A stretch of 64,000 bases of DNA, taken from contig OX044357.1 of the NCBI GenBank assembly GCA_943846675.1, positions 1,736,001-1,800,000 of the forward strand. Reading direction: 5' to 3'. This stretch comes from UBA987 sp002292105. Lineage in GTDB: Bacteria > Bacteroidota > Bacteroidia > NS11-12g > UBA9320. The notes below the pieces were generated by a model. That model had not been told where the DNA came from. It saw nothing but the letters and a program-made list of their open reading frames with translations, and searched no databases. The translations under genes were made by a program, and so were the position numbers. The first letter of the stretch is position 1. Every line of letters begins with the position of its first letter. Below, piece after piece: positions 34,150 to 43,209 of this stretch.

Positions 34150-35868
34150 CTACCTCCCCGCCGGCTTTCGTTTAAACACCCAATAACCGCCAGTATTTTG
34201 AACCAAAGCAAAGTCATCATTGTCCGCGAGTTCTTGCGCTTTTCTTGGTTGAGCAATTAAATAAACAGGTTTGTCTATGGCCCCTTCAAGATACCATTTC
34301 ATCTCGTGGTCACTGTATATTTTGCGCTCAGATTCGTTTAATTCAATTCTACTGGAAACACCCATGTCGTTTAGTTTTTCATTTCGGACCTGATACAGAC
34401 CGTCTGACGGTATAATTGGTTCAATTTTCGTATAAAAATACTGCGAATAACTTTTGAACTTGTATACGTCTACGTAGCAATCTTCCTTCTCGATTGACTC
34501 ATAAAAGTTGACAATTGAACCTTGGGTATGACGCTCTATCTGCGGCACGATAAAACCAAGAAAAAGTACCAAGTAAGCACCAAGCGCCACAAACCATTTG
34601 TCTGCCATTAAACGCTTATTTGCAAGCAAGGCTCGAAGCAGCCCAAATAAAACAAACGCACCCAAAAGGCCAATAATCATATGTAAAACAGACCAACTTG
34701 ATTCTATTGAAAAGTTCTGTAACGTGAATTCATCCTTGATGAAGTTGGGATAATTGGCAAGCCAATATTTTATGGTGTAGCCAAATATTGGAACCCCAAT
34801 AAAAAGAATTGTCCACAATGCGGTGAATATGCGGAGTATCACTTTTTCCCATTGCCTAAACTTGTCTCCATCAAACCACCTTGCAAGTCTTATTGCCGCC
34901 AACCCGGTTAAAGGGAGATAACACAAAGAAGAATAGTGTACAATTTTGGTTGTAATTAAAGAAAACAGAATGAGTACCACCCAGAACATCACTTTTAAAA
35001 CCAATTCAAAGCTATGGTTGTCGCTTCCGCTCACAAACCTTCTCAACGCCAGTATACTTGCCGGGAAACACCCTATTAACAATACAACTGCATGATAAAA
35101 CCAAGGTTGTCCGTGAGACGCCACTGGGTTTTTCATTAAATCCAATTGATAGGCGAGAAAGTTGCTTAGAAAGCCCGTTCCATTTGTAACTACTTCTGGT
35201 ACAAACCAAATGCTTGCAATGACCAGGGTGGATGACGCGAAAGTCAATACATCCAAGACTGAAAACCAGAATTTAAACTTATTCCTTACCCAAAGAACAA
35301 ACATACACAGTAAGACAATCAAACCAGCTGCAGGCCCTTTGGTTAATACGGCCAGGCCCAACCATGTACCGGCCAATAACCAATGTTTCCATTTACCGTT
35401 ACTTAGGGTAAAATAGATTTGAATAATCGCTGCGAATATGAAGAGGTTAAACAACGGATCAATGATGCCAGAATGGAAGTAGAAATGCGGTGTTATAGAG
35501 GCCAGGTACAAAAGCACCCACCACTTTGCAGTTGTTGAATCGAGCAGCTTTCTGCCGAAATAATAAATGGTATGGAGGCTAATGATTCCAACAATAGCGT
35601 TAGGAAGCCTTGCCGCAAATTCATTTACTCCAAACACTTTCATACATAAGGCCTGAAGCCAAAAAAATAATGGCGGCTTCTCCCAAAAGGGCTCGAAGTT
35701 TACCATCACCTGTCTGAAATTGCCCGTAACGAGCATTTCTCGTGCTGATTCTGCAAAGTTTATTTCGTCCCAATCAAATAAATGTACGCCACCCAAAAAC
35801 GGGACAAAAAAAACAATACCTATAACGGTTATAAGGCCATGAAATGATTTGTTGGACAACTTATCCAT
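34150..35868 (-). CDS. ArnT-like glycosyltransferase (GT39/GT83 type)
   Basis: A 572-residue inner-membrane GT-C enzyme that uses a lipid-linked sugar donor. The ATG at 35868 overlaps the PAP2 stop (ATGGATAA); an upstream in-frame start would only add 17 residues inside that gene. The first periplasmic loop has the acidic catalytic motif FDWDEINFAESAREM and then EKPPLFFWLQA, as in ArnT and PMT relatives. About twelve helices precede a soluble C-terminal domain. Pairing with PAP2 suggests lipid A or another lipid-linked glycan as the target. Confidence 0.9.
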   Translation of the reverse strand: MDKLSNKSFHGLITVIGIVFFVPFLGGVHLFDWDEINFAESAREMLVTGNFRQVMVNFEPFWEKPPLFFWLQALCMKVFGVNEFAARLPNAIVGIISLHTIYYFGRKLLDSTTAKWWVLLYLASITPHFYFHSGIIDPLFNLFIFAAIIQIYFTLSNGKWKHWLLAGTWLGLAVLTKGPAAGLIVLLCMFVLWVRNKFKFWFSVLDVLTFASSTLVIASIWFVPEVVTNGTGFLSNFLAYQLDLMKNPVASHGQPWFYHAVVLLIGCFPASILALRRFVSGSDNHSFELVLKVMFWVVLILFSLITTKIVHYSSLCYLPLTGLAAIRLARWFDGDKFRQWEKVILRIFTALWTILFIGVPIFGYTIKYWLANYPNFIKDEFTLQNFSIESSWSVLHMIIGLLGAFVLFGLLRALLANKRLMADKWFVALGAYLVLFLGFIVPQIERHTQGSIVNFYESIEKEDCYVDVYKFKSYSQYFYTKIEPIIPSDGLYQVRNEKLNDMGVSSRIELNESERKIYSDHEMKWYLEGAIDKPVYLIAQPRKAQELADNDDFALVQNTGGYWVFKRKPAGR

Positions 35869-36517
35869 TAAACAACTTTTGATTAAACCTTGGCGATTTA
35901 AACCCGTTATTATGAACAACGAAGTAATACATTATTGAGGCAATAGCCACACCAAGCACCGATCCGGCAACCACGTCAGAGACAAAATGTTGAATTAAAA
36001 AGATTCGCGACAAACCAACCATAAATGCCAACGCTAAAAAGAGCAGCTGAAAAACGCGTTTATCGGCACACAATGCCGCATAAAAGAAATAAGCAAATCC
36101 AGCCGTAGTATGTCCCGAAGGAAATGTATGTTTTCTGTTTAACGTAATCTCTGGTCGATTGACAATATCAACAAGTTGTTGTTCAAAGAATACAATAGGA
36201 CGAATAGCGTCTGGATACACAATTTGTTTAAAAAAGTATACCAAAACCAGCGTTAACAGTGCCACCAGTATAAAACCAACTTGATATTTTAGTGGTTTGA
36301 AAAAGAGGAAATAAAGGAATGGAATAACGATACCCACCCATTCACCTAAGTGCGTAAAAAAAGTGAAGACTGGTACTGAGGTATCGTTGTAGAATTGGTT
36401 AAAAAAACGAATGCTGTCGCCTTTATCTGTTGCAATAACCACTATGCTACCAATGATGACTAATAACAACCATAGCACATAAAGCAACCTCCGTCTGTAA
36501 AAAAATCCTTCTTGCAT
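35861..36517 (-). CDS. PAP2-family lipid phosphatase
   Basis: A 218-residue inner-membrane phosphatase with about six helices. The signature motifs are present: KQIVYPDAIRP-type first motif (here with an altered Arg/Pro context), FPSGHTTAGF and SRIFLIQHFVSDVVAG with the catalytic histidine. Such enzymes act on undecaprenyl pyrophosphate, phosphatidylglycerophosphate or lipid A. It is first in a two-gene operon with the ArnT-like transferase, with which it overlaps by 8 nt. Confidence 0.92.
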   Translation of the reverse strand: MQEGFFYRRRLLYVLWLLLVIIGSIVVIATDKGDSIRFFNQFYNDTSVPVFTFFTHLGEWVGIVIPFLYFLFFKPLKYQVGFILVALLTLVLVYFFKQIVYPDAIRPIVFFEQQLVDIVNRPEITLNRKHTFPSGHTTAGFAYFFYAALCADKRVFQLLFLALAFMVGLSRIFLIQHFVSDVVAGSVLGVAIASIMYYFVVHNNGFKSPRFNQKLFNG

Positions 36518-36602
36518 TTCTAATTCGCGGTAAAAATAACTCGGACAACGCTTTTTTATTTGGCAAATAGTATTTAATTTGAAAAATCTGAAAAGTTAAG
36601 AC

Positions 36603-36980
36603 ATGAATCGAGTAAAGTTGGAGTTAGAGTTTGTAGTGAAGTCGTCTCCAAACATATTGTTTAACTACATTTCAACCCCTTCAGGGTTGGTTGAGTGGTT
36701 TGCTGACGACGTTAACGTTAAAGGTAAAAATTACACCTTCTTTTGGGACGGTGATGAAAACGTTGCTGAATTGCTAAAAAAGGTAAACGGAAAATACGTT
36801 CGTTTTAGATGGTTGGATAACCCGGAAGACGAATATTTTGAAATGGAGATTCAGAAAGATGAATTGACCAATGACATTGCCTTAATGGTAACTGATTGGG
36901 CGGACGAAGAAGAGTCTGAAGAAATTTCCTTGTTGTGGGAAAGTCAAGTTCAGGATCTCAGAAACGCTTTAGGCGCATAG
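36603..36980 (+). CDS. START/SRPBCC-like domain protein
   Basis: A 125-residue protein that fits the small START-like family of Bacteroidota. Landmarks are ELEFVVKSSPNILFNYISTP, LVEWFADDV and YVRFRWLDNPEDEYFEMEI. The helix-grip fold usually binds a hydrophobic ligand, but no ligand or partner is known. It ends 1 nt before the convergent gene at 36982. Confidence 0.85.
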   Translation: MNRVKLELEFVVKSSPNILFNYISTPSGLVEWFADDVNVKGKNYTFFWDGDENVAELLKKVNGKYVRFRWLDNPEDEYFEMEIQKDELTNDIALMVTDWADEEESEEISLLWESQVQDLRNALGA

Positions 36981-36981
36981 T

Positions 36982-37527
36982 TTAATCCTTATATTTATTA
37001 TCCAACGACTCCTTTTTAGACTTTAATCCGTCTAGCTGATTTACGGCGTCTTCTTTTATGCCTTCAGCAAGTTGTTCTATTTCTTCTAAAATACTGTTGT
37101 CTATAGGAATCATATTATTCCGAAAATTATCTAATGCATCTTCAGCATTGGCCTCACCTAAGCATTGCTGTATTTCTGGTTTGACAGCACTAAAACTTCT
37201 TTGTATCACATATAGTAGTTGAGCTCTATCTTCCTCAATTTCAGACAATTCACTAGACGAGAAGCGCGATTGCAAGTCCTTTTTTATTGGCATGACTATA
37301 CAATTGCAGGTTACCTTGTCGTTAGACTCGCCGCAATATTTGGCTTCCCAGGTTGCAATTGAGATTGGATTTTGCTTAAACGGACCTATTCCGAAATGAT
37401 ACAAGGCATAAACGCCTATACCTATAAGCAATACCCATCCTATTAGTTTCATAAGAAATTTAGTCGCAAATCGAATGAGCAGTCCGGCTATAATTACCAT
37501 GATTATACCGCCAATTGTTATATTCAT
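36982..37527 (-). CDS. Membrane-anchored protein of unknown function
   Basis: A 181-residue protein with two hydrophobic segments at the N-terminus (IGGIIMVIIAGLLIRFATKF and LMKLIGWVLLIGIGVYALYHF). A soluble, mostly helical domain follows. It carries four cysteines (KYCGES, TCNC, QCLG) and a C-terminal charged helix. I recognise no family. It stands alone on the minus strand. Confidence 0.7.
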   Translation of the reverse strand: MNITIGGIIMVIIAGLLIRFATKFLMKLIGWVLLIGIGVYALYHFGIGPFKQNPISIATWEAKYCGESNDKVTCNCIVMPIKKDLQSRFSSSELSEIEEDRAQLLYVIQRSFSAVKPEIQQCLGEANAEDALDNFRNNMIPIDNSILEEIEQLAEGIKEDAVNQLDGLKSKKESLDNKYKD

Positions 37528-37620
37528 AAATCGAAAATACGGTATTCTTAACGGCTATTGATCGAAACAATGTGGATATCCATCTCCTTCTTATTTGATT
37601 ATGTCGTTAAAAATGTGTTT

Positions 37621-37637
37621 ACTTTGCATCTCAAAGT
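37621..37637. promoter_or_regulatory. Palindrome ACTTTG-N5-CAAAGT (site 1)
   Basis: Perfect 6-bp arms with a 5-bp spacer lie 55 bp before the gene at 37693. The same arms and spacing occur at 38667. Probable operator of the winged-helix protein at 38358. Confidence 0.5.
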
Positions 37638-37692
37638 TATTTGAATAGAAAATAAATCACATATAGAACAACTGGCCGAAATTAGATCTCTA

Positions 37693-38295
37693 ATGGAGCG
37701 TTCCTCAAGGTTTATTTCACTCAGTGGGTTGAGTGGCATAATGGCTGGGACATATGCATTGATTGGCGCTTATATAGCTAGACTGTGCATAAAAAACTCC
37801 GAGTCTTATATGGAGTTTATTGAAGGATACTCTACAAGATATGTTGCGACGAGTTGGTCGGAGTACAAAATATTCATCCTCTTGGGCATAGCCGTTGCGG
37901 CACTTTCTATCATAACTGGAGTGCTTTTAACCAGTCGTAGGGCAAAGAAAAACAACCAAACAATATGGGATAAATCTGCACTACGCATGTTAATTAACCT
38001 GGCTATACCATTGGCTGTTGGTGGCGTTTTCTGTACTATTTTACTTTATCAAGGCTATATAGGCATGGTTGCACCTGCCACGCTGATATTTTATGGATTG
38101 AGTTTGGTGAACGGTAGTAAATACACCTTGGATACAATCCGTCATTTAGGTATCGTTGAAATACTAATCGGACTAATTGCCGCGGTAGATTTAGGGAATG
38201 GTTTGTTTTACTGGGCGTTAGGATTTGGTGTAATGCACATCATTTACGGTACAGTGATGTGGTGGAAATATGAAAGAAATCGGTCTGAAGCTTAA
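37693..38295 (+). CDS. Integral membrane protein
   Basis: A 200-residue protein with about six transmembrane helices (for example LSGLSGIMAGTYALIGAYIA and IFILLGIAVAALSIITGVLL). Similar proteins accompany small winged-helix regulators in Bacteroidota, but no function is known. It is first in the run that continues with the regulator and has the ACTTTG-N5-CAAAGT palindrome upstream. Confidence 0.8.
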   Translation: MERSSRFISLSGLSGIMAGTYALIGAYIARLCIKNSESYMEFIEGYSTRYVATSWSEYKIFILLGIAVAALSIITGVLLTSRRAKKNNQTIWDKSALRMLINLAIPLAVGGVFCTILLYQGYIGMVAPATLIFYGLSLVNGSKYTLDTIRHLGIVEILIGLIAAVDLGNGLFYWALGFGVMHIIYGTVMWWKYERNRSEA

Positions 38296-38357
38296 ATGCA
38301 TCAAAGACAATACATTGAAAATAATAAGTGTTCAACGTAATATTTTAACAGAAACCA

Positions 38358-38648
38358 GTGATTAACAACATTAATAAAGCATTTGAATCTCGCGTGCGCC
38401 TTGGTGTAATGAGCGTACTGATGGTCAATGACTGGATGGATTTTAATTCTGTGAAAGAGTTGCTTGAAGTAACGGATGGCAACCTTTCGAGTCATATTAC
38501 GGCGCTAGAGAAACTGAATTACATTGAAATACGGAAAGAGTTTGTTGGCAAAAGGCCGAAGACCTCCTACCGTGTAACGCAGGGTGGAAGAAAAGCATTC
38601 CAAGATCACCTAAACGCACTTGAAAATTTATTGAATGGATTAAGTTGA
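38358..38648 (+). CDS. Winged-helix transcriptional regulator (HTH_34 type)
   Basis: A 96-residue DNA-binding protein with a GTG start at 38358. The whole length is the winged helix: FESRVRLGVMSVLMVNDWMD, LEVTDGNLSSHITALEKLNY (recognition helix) and the wing EFVGKRPKTSYRVTQGGRKA. No ligand domain is present, so it probably dimerises and senses through an unknown means. Palindromes with identical arms flank it at 37621 and 38667, fitting control of the adjacent membrane-protein genes. Confidence 0.9.
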   Translation: MINNINKAFESRVRLGVMSVLMVNDWMDFNSVKELLEVTDGNLSSHITALEKLNYIEIRKEFVGKRPKTSYRVTQGGRKAFQDHLNALENLLNGLS

Positions 38649-38666
38649 TATTTTTTTAACTATTCA

Positions 38667-38683
38667 CTTTGTAATACAAAGTA
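38667..38683. promoter_or_regulatory. Palindrome ACTTTG-TAATA-CAAAGT (site 2)
   Basis: A perfect palindrome with 8-bp arms (ACTTTGTA and TACAAAGT, 1-bp centre) lies 18 bp after the regulator stop and 6 bp before the next ATG. It shares arms and spacing with site 1 at 37621. Confidence 0.6.
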
Positions 38684-38689
38684 CTTTAT

Positions 38690-39175
38690 ATGAAACGAAT
38701 ACAAACATTAACAGTAATACTTCAGCTTGGTTTGCTCATTGCAGGACTAACAGCCTTTTGGATACCAGAAGGAGTACATTTTCTGGCCAATGATACGCAA
38801 CTCGGCCAAATCATTCATCAAGAGCAATGGTTACAGCATGTAAACACAGGCGTACAAGAAATAAACCGCTCCTACCCTTTCATTTGGTATGGTACAGACT
38901 GGATGGTCTTTGCGCACATACTGTTTGCGCTATTGTTTTATGGGCTATACGCCAATCCGATACGGAACAAGTGGTTGGTCCAATTCGGCTTTATGGCCTG
39001 TGCTCTTATCGTACCACTAGCTGCTATCATGGGCTATATACGCCGTATACCACTGATTTGGCAAACACTTGATTGCTTGTTTGGTGTTGTTGCAGCCATC
39101 ATACTCTATCAAATTCACAGGTCCATCAAGAAGTTAGAGAATACCAACCCCGTAAAGAACAATGTAGCCTTATGA
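38690..39175 (+). CDS. Small integral membrane protein
   Basis: A 161-residue protein with four predicted helices: LTVILQLGLLIAGLTAFWIP, WMVFAHILFALLFYGLYA, WLVQFGFMACALIVPLAAIM and LDCLFGVVAAIILYQI. A soluble loop with two histidines and tryptophans lies between helices 1 and 2. I know no function. It overlaps the next gene by 4 nt and has palindrome site 2 at its promoter. Confidence 0.8.
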   Translation: MKRIQTLTVILQLGLLIAGLTAFWIPEGVHFLANDTQLGQIIHQEQWLQHVNTGVQEINRSYPFIWYGTDWMVFAHILFALLFYGLYANPIRNKWLVQFGFMACALIVPLAAIMGYIRRIPLIWQTLDCLFGVVAAIILYQIHRSIKKLENTNPVKNNVAL

Positions 39176-39543
39176 TTGTCGTATTGGTCCTCATTGCTGC
39201 AACGGTATTACCCTTTTTCTGGGAATACGTCTTTGAAAGAACCTTAAGGGACACTGAAAAACCGAAAGTTTCTCAACTGGTCTTTGTTGCATTCACCCCA
39301 CTCGTTTTATCATTTTTCACCCTTTTGATGGGTACAAATTGGGCGTCAGACATTGTTATTAGTTGTATTCTGTTGTTCATCTTTTTAATCAGCACGTTAA
39401 CCTGGGGATACACCTTGTACAACCGTGAATCTGCACCAGCATGGTTTTGGTTACTCCTGGCCTTCCTCACCTTCTGTTTATATATCGGACTTCTCTTTTT
39501 AATACTCATCGGATCTTCAGGTTCATGGAACATAAATTTCTAA
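39172..39543 (+). CDS. Small integral membrane protein
   Basis: A 123-residue protein with four hydrophobic helices. The ATG at 39172 overlaps the previous stop (ATGA); an earlier in-frame start at 39073 lies inside the previous gene and would add unlikely sequence. No family is recognised. Confidence 0.75.
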   Translation: MIVVLVLIAATVLPFFWEYVFERTLRDTEKPKVSQLVFVAFTPLVLSFFTLLMGTNWASDIVISCILLFIFLISTLTWGYTLYNRESAPAWFWLLLAFLTFCLYIGLLFLILIGSSGSWNINF

Positions 39544-39593
39544 AATCTTTAACACTAACAACCGTATAATACTGGTTATCAACAATTTAAATT

Positions 39594-41003
39594 ATGAAAA
39601 ATGCACTAATTTCAAATCGTTTTATTGGCTTTATAGCCCTTATCTTTTTATTTATCCTTTGTTTTTTCCGGGCACCTACGCCTGGGTTAAACTGGTTGCT
39701 ATATGGCTTTGGAGCTTTGGTTATCACCGCTCTGGTAACTGAGTCCCAAAACCTCAAGTCCTTGGTTATTCCGGGTATAGGCATGTTGGCTTGCAGTGTC
39801 GCCGTTTTTATTCACAGCGACTCACTTGCTATTACAATGACCATTTTGTCTTTTGGATACCTAGGCGTATCGCTGGTAATAGCCAAGGTAGATCCAGGCT
39901 TTGGCGCCTTTGCTGGTTTTTTAAATTTCATCATATCCCCCTTCGGCGTAATTATTCGCTTTTTTCAGCGGTTGAACACCAAGAATGGAAAATTTAAGGG
40001 CCTTTTTACAACGCTTCTAATTCCTATTGTACTCATCACCTTTTTTAGCCTACTGTATTACGAGTCTTCTCCTGCGTTTAAGGAATTATTAAACGCCATC
40101 CGGTTCGAACACTTCCCACAATTTGTAGGCACTGCCTTTCTTGGGTTGTTTTCTGCTTCCGTTTTGCTATACTGTTTTGCCCCTCAAAAGTTTAATGCGG
40201 TGTACGACAACATCTCCCAAAAGTCAAATACAATATCAGCGTATATGGGCAGTGGCAAGTACACAACCTCCTGGTTAATAGGCGTATGGAGTGTGGTTGG
40301 ATTGTTGGCATTTGTTATAATTTCAGATATGATGATGTATACACCCAGCGAAGCATTTCCAGAAGACTTTAGCTACTCTAGTTATGTCCACCAAGGGGTA
40401 TATGCCTCCATTTTTAGTATTGTCGCTTCTGCAATTCTGACCGTTTTAACGACAAATTATCTTGGTGATCAAAACAAAACACCCTTCAGAATTGCTAACT
40501 ACGTTTTTATCAGTTTAAACATGCTGTTTATTTTTCAAAATGCGTTGAGAAATTACAGTTACATCGGTCAATATGGATTGACAGAGAAGCGTTTAGTCAT
40601 TTTTATTTATCTGATTCTGTGTATTGTAGGATTGTTACTCACGGTAGTTACAATCGCGCAGAACAAGTCTCTTGGATTTCTGTATAAAACCAATGCGTTT
40701 AACGTATACATCGTACTCATTATAAGCGCTTTATTGAATTGGAGCACCATAATCACCAAGTACAACTTGAACCACCCATATGGCGTTGAAAATCATATTG
40801 ATTATGATTATTTATTCAGCCTAGACAGATCGAACACCTACCTGCTTAAGGATCACTATGACAAGTTTGATGAAGACCTTCAGCGCCGTTTTACTTACAG
40901 ATCTGAACGTGTCCTTAATTATGAGGCGTACGACACGCGAGAATGGATTTTAAGCAACACCACTTCAAAAAACAGATTAAAAGCAAAAGCATTTGAAAAA
41001 TAG
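39594..41003 (+). CDS. DUF4173/DUF4153-type membrane protein
   Basis: A 469-residue polytopic protein with about eleven helices. The motif YGLTEKRLVIFIYL and the following membrane block are characteristic of DUF4173/DUF4153 proteins, as is the polar C-terminus. Such genes commonly follow HTH_34 regulators in Bacteroidota. The function is unknown. The C-terminal soluble segment of about 80 residues has no known motif. Confidence 0.8.
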   Translation: MKNALISNRFIGFIALIFLFILCFFRAPTPGLNWLLYGFGALVITALVTESQNLKSLVIPGIGMLACSVAVFIHSDSLAITMTILSFGYLGVSLVIAKVDPGFGAFAGFLNFIISPFGVIIRFFQRLNTKNGKFKGLFTTLLIPIVLITFFSLLYYESSPAFKELLNAIRFEHFPQFVGTAFLGLFSASVLLYCFAPQKFNAVYDNISQKSNTISAYMGSGKYTTSWLIGVWSVVGLLAFVIISDMMMYTPSEAFPEDFSYSSYVHQGVYASIFSIVASAILTVLTTNYLGDQNKTPFRIANYVFISLNMLFIFQNALRNYSYIGQYGLTEKRLVIFIYLILCIVGLLLTVVTIAQNKSLGFLYKTNAFNVYIVLIISALLNWSTIITKYNLNHPYGVENHIDYDYLFSLDRSNTYLLKDHYDKFDEDLQRRFTYRSERVLNYEAYDTREWILSNTTSKNRLKAKAFEK

Positions 41004-41013
41004 CGTACCATTG

Positions 41014-41748
41014 ATGAATAAAACACTTTTTAAAAAATATTGGATTATAGGCTTGTTTGCTGTCGCAATGGGCTTACTTGAATGCGCAGTAGTCGTATAC
41101 TTAAGAGAACTAAGCTTTCCTAATGGGTTTGGTTTTCCGCTTCAAACAATCGGACACAATTTAGCCGCAGTCGAGCTATGGAGAGAAGTAGCCACCATAG
41201 TTATGTTGATCGCTATTGGTTGGGTCAGCGGACACAATGCAAACACGCGGTTTGGCTGGTTTATTTACACCTTTGCCATATGGGATATATTTTATTACGT
41301 CTTTTTAAAGGTGTTCATTCATTGGCCCGAGTCGTTATTGACGTGGGACGTCCTATTCTTACTGCCTGTTATGTGGGTAGGTCCTGTTTGGGCCCCTATT
41401 CTATTGTCTTTAACCATGATCGTTTTTACAATTGTTATCAATCATATTAACGCGAACACCAACCGACCAATAGGACGTTTAAACTGGGCGCTGTTGATAT
41501 CCGGATCACTGATTTGTATTGTCAGTTTTTGTATCGACTTCATCAGGTATTCACAGAATAAGATTCCTAACTTTAGCTGGACAGATTTATTCAGTATCGA
41601 AAAGACATTTAATCAGTTTTACATACCAGCAGACTTTCCAGTTGCCATTTTTGGATTTGGTTTAATGCTGATTGTCTCCGGCATTATACGATACTACCAA
41701 ATACACAAAATTAGTTCTTCTAAGGTCTCACTTTCACAACTATTTTGA
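41014..41748 (+). CDS. Integral membrane protein
   Basis: A 244-residue protein with six or seven helices. I chose the ATG at 41014 (MNKTLFKKYWIIG), 10 bp after the previous stop; a TTG at 40993 would overlap that gene. Conserved-looking features are MGLLECAVVVYLREL in the first helix, IWDIFYYVFLKVFIHWPESL and PVMWVGPVWAPI. I know no function. The next gene starts 1 nt after the stop. Confidence 0.75.
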   Translation: MNKTLFKKYWIIGLFAVAMGLLECAVVVYLRELSFPNGFGFPLQTIGHNLAAVELWREVATIVMLIAIGWVSGHNANTRFGWFIYTFAIWDIFYYVFLKVFIHWPESLLTWDVLFLLPVMWVGPVWAPILLSLTMIVFTIVINHINANTNRPIGRLNWALLISGSLICIVSFCIDFIRYSQNKIPNFSWTDLFSIEKTFNQFYIPADFPVAIFGFGLMLIVSGIIRYYQIHKISSSKVSLSQLF

Positions 41749-41749
41749 T

Positions 41750-42403
41750 ATGAAGATAGCACAAATACATCCTGTTAAATATCTGTTTATTAGCTGCTTA
41801 ACACTATCGCTACTTCGCATTTCTATTGAATGGGATATGATTTATCTGTTTCTATTATGGAATCTCTTTTTGGCATGGGTTCCCTATGCCATTGCTCAAA
41901 ACTTAGTTCATGTCAAAAGCAAAGTAACCTATCTTGCAGCACTAGCAATCGTGTTATTGTTTATACCAAACGCGTCCTACCTCATAACCGACTTTGTGCA
42001 TTTTCGGCAAGGATCGCGTATAAACCTATGGTTCGATCTAGTGCTGTTTTTTACCTATGCATTTACTGGCCTAATGCTTATGATGTATACCATCGACATT
42101 CTTGCCAAAAGCATTTCGATTCGAATTGGCCAAAGAACAGCCCAAACTTTTAAATTCTCCATATTCCCGATAATCGGTTGTGGTATATACGTTGGGCGCA
42201 TTGAGCGTTGGAATAGTTGGGACGTTTTTGTGCACCCATTTTCTTTTGTTTCGGATATGTTGCAGATCATTTTCTCACCTCAAATAACTGAGTTCATCTG
42301 GTTTAGCATGTTGTTTGGAGGTTTTTGTGCTATGTTCTACCTATTCTTGAAATTACACCAATCAAATGATTCAGCGATTCAAACAGAGGCACCGCCAAAG
42401 TAA
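41750..42403 (+). CDS. DUF1361 membrane protein
   Basis: A 217-residue membrane protein. The DUF1361 landmarks are NLFLAWVPYAIA, FIPNASYLITDFVHF, NLWFDLVLFF and GRIERWNSWDVFVHP. I chose the ATG at 41750, since the longer frame from 41672 overlaps the previous gene. DUF1361 proteins are widespread but have no known function. It completes the membrane-protein run downstream of the regulator. Confidence 0.9.
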   Translation: MKIAQIHPVKYLFISCLTLSLLRISIEWDMIYLFLLWNLFLAWVPYAIAQNLVHVKSKVTYLAALAIVLLFIPNASYLITDFVHFRQGSRINLWFDLVLFFTYAFTGLMLMMYTIDILAKSISIRIGQRTAQTFKFSIFPIIGCGIYVGRIERWNSWDVFVHPFSFVSDMLQIIFSPQITEFIWFSMLFGGFCAMFYLFLKLHQSNDSAIQTEAPPK

Positions 42404-42453
42404 AAATCATACATATACCTCAGTAAAATTTCGCTTCCTTTGGAATTAAATCT

Positions 42454-42792
42454 ATGTTAAAATCATTTAGACATGCAATTGATGGCATTCTCTGGGCCTT
42501 CAGGAATGAGCGCAACTTAAAGATACACGGTGTTTTTGCCATTCTGGTTTGCGTACTTGGATTTATATTAAACATCAACCGCAATGATTGGGTGGTTCTA
42601 TTACTTTGCATTGCGATGGTCCTATCAGCGGAATTGCTCAATACGGCTATTGAGAAAACACTGGACCTGCTTCACCCACAAATGAGTGATAAGGTTAAGA
42701 TTATCAAAGACATAAGTGCTGGGACCGTTCTGATTCTTAGTATAATCGCTGCCGTGATAGGTGTTGTGGTTTTTTATGGATATTTGGGTTGA
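42454..42792 (+). CDS. dgkA: Diacylglycerol kinase (DgkA/undecaprenol kinase family)
   Basis: A 112-residue inner-membrane kinase with three helices that phosphorylates diacylglycerol or undecaprenol. Family motifs are FRHAIDGILWAFRNERNLKIH and AELLNTAIEKTLDLLHP, with the catalytic glutamates; KDISAGTVLILSI is in the last helix. In many Bacteroidota the substrate is likely undecaprenol. A repeat-rich gap follows directly. Confidence 0.93.
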   Translation: MLKSFRHAIDGILWAFRNERNLKIHGVFAILVCVLGFILNINRNDWVVLLLCIAMVLSAELLNTAIEKTLDLLHPQMSDKVKIIKDISAGTVLILSIIAAVIGVVVFYGYLG

Positions 42793-42796
42793 ATGT

Positions 42797-43154
42797 AGGA
42801 AGGATTGGAGGAGTGAGGGATTGGAGGATTGTAGGATTGTAGGATTGTAGGATTGAATGTCGGAATGTTTGAAGGATTGAAGGATTGAAGGATTGAAGAA
42901 CAGAATTATCGTCCTGCGTCCTTAGTCAATTAGTCATTAGTCATTAGTCAGAATATTATCTATAGTCTCTACAAGCTAATTTCGGAATGTTTGAAGGACT
43001 GAATGTCGGAATGTTTGAAGGATTGGAGGATTGAAGGATTGAAGGATTGAATGTCGGAATAATGGAATAAAGGGTGCACTTAGTATATCCACAGCAAACG
43101 TTAATCTAATTCCTAGTGGCTAATTCCTAGTGGCCAACTCCCAATGGCTAACTA
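42797..43154. repeat. Composite 8-bp/7-bp repeat element (copy 1)
   Basis: The 417-bp gap has no gene. Irregular 8-bp units based on GGATTGAA or GGATTGTA cover about 42797-42898. A core at 42899-42935 contains GTCCTGCGTC and leads into 7-bp units TTAGTCA and three ATTAGTC (42922-42949). More 8-bp units follow at about 42984-43050, then seven 7-bp units at 43106-43154 (CTAATTC, CTAGTGG, CTAATTC, CTAGTGG, CCAACTC, CCAATGG, CTAACTA). The core recurs at 62491-62527. Confidence 0.85.
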
Positions 43155-43209
43155 CAGAAAGTCTATGTTCTCTATTCTATTTTCTTTGCTCTTGTGCTCT
43201 AGATATGGC

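Noticed and set aside
36982..37527. Toxin-antitoxin or defence candidate in the small unknown membrane protein
   Set aside because: No paired small gene or motif of known toxins; two helices plus a Cys-bearing helical domain is not diagnostic.
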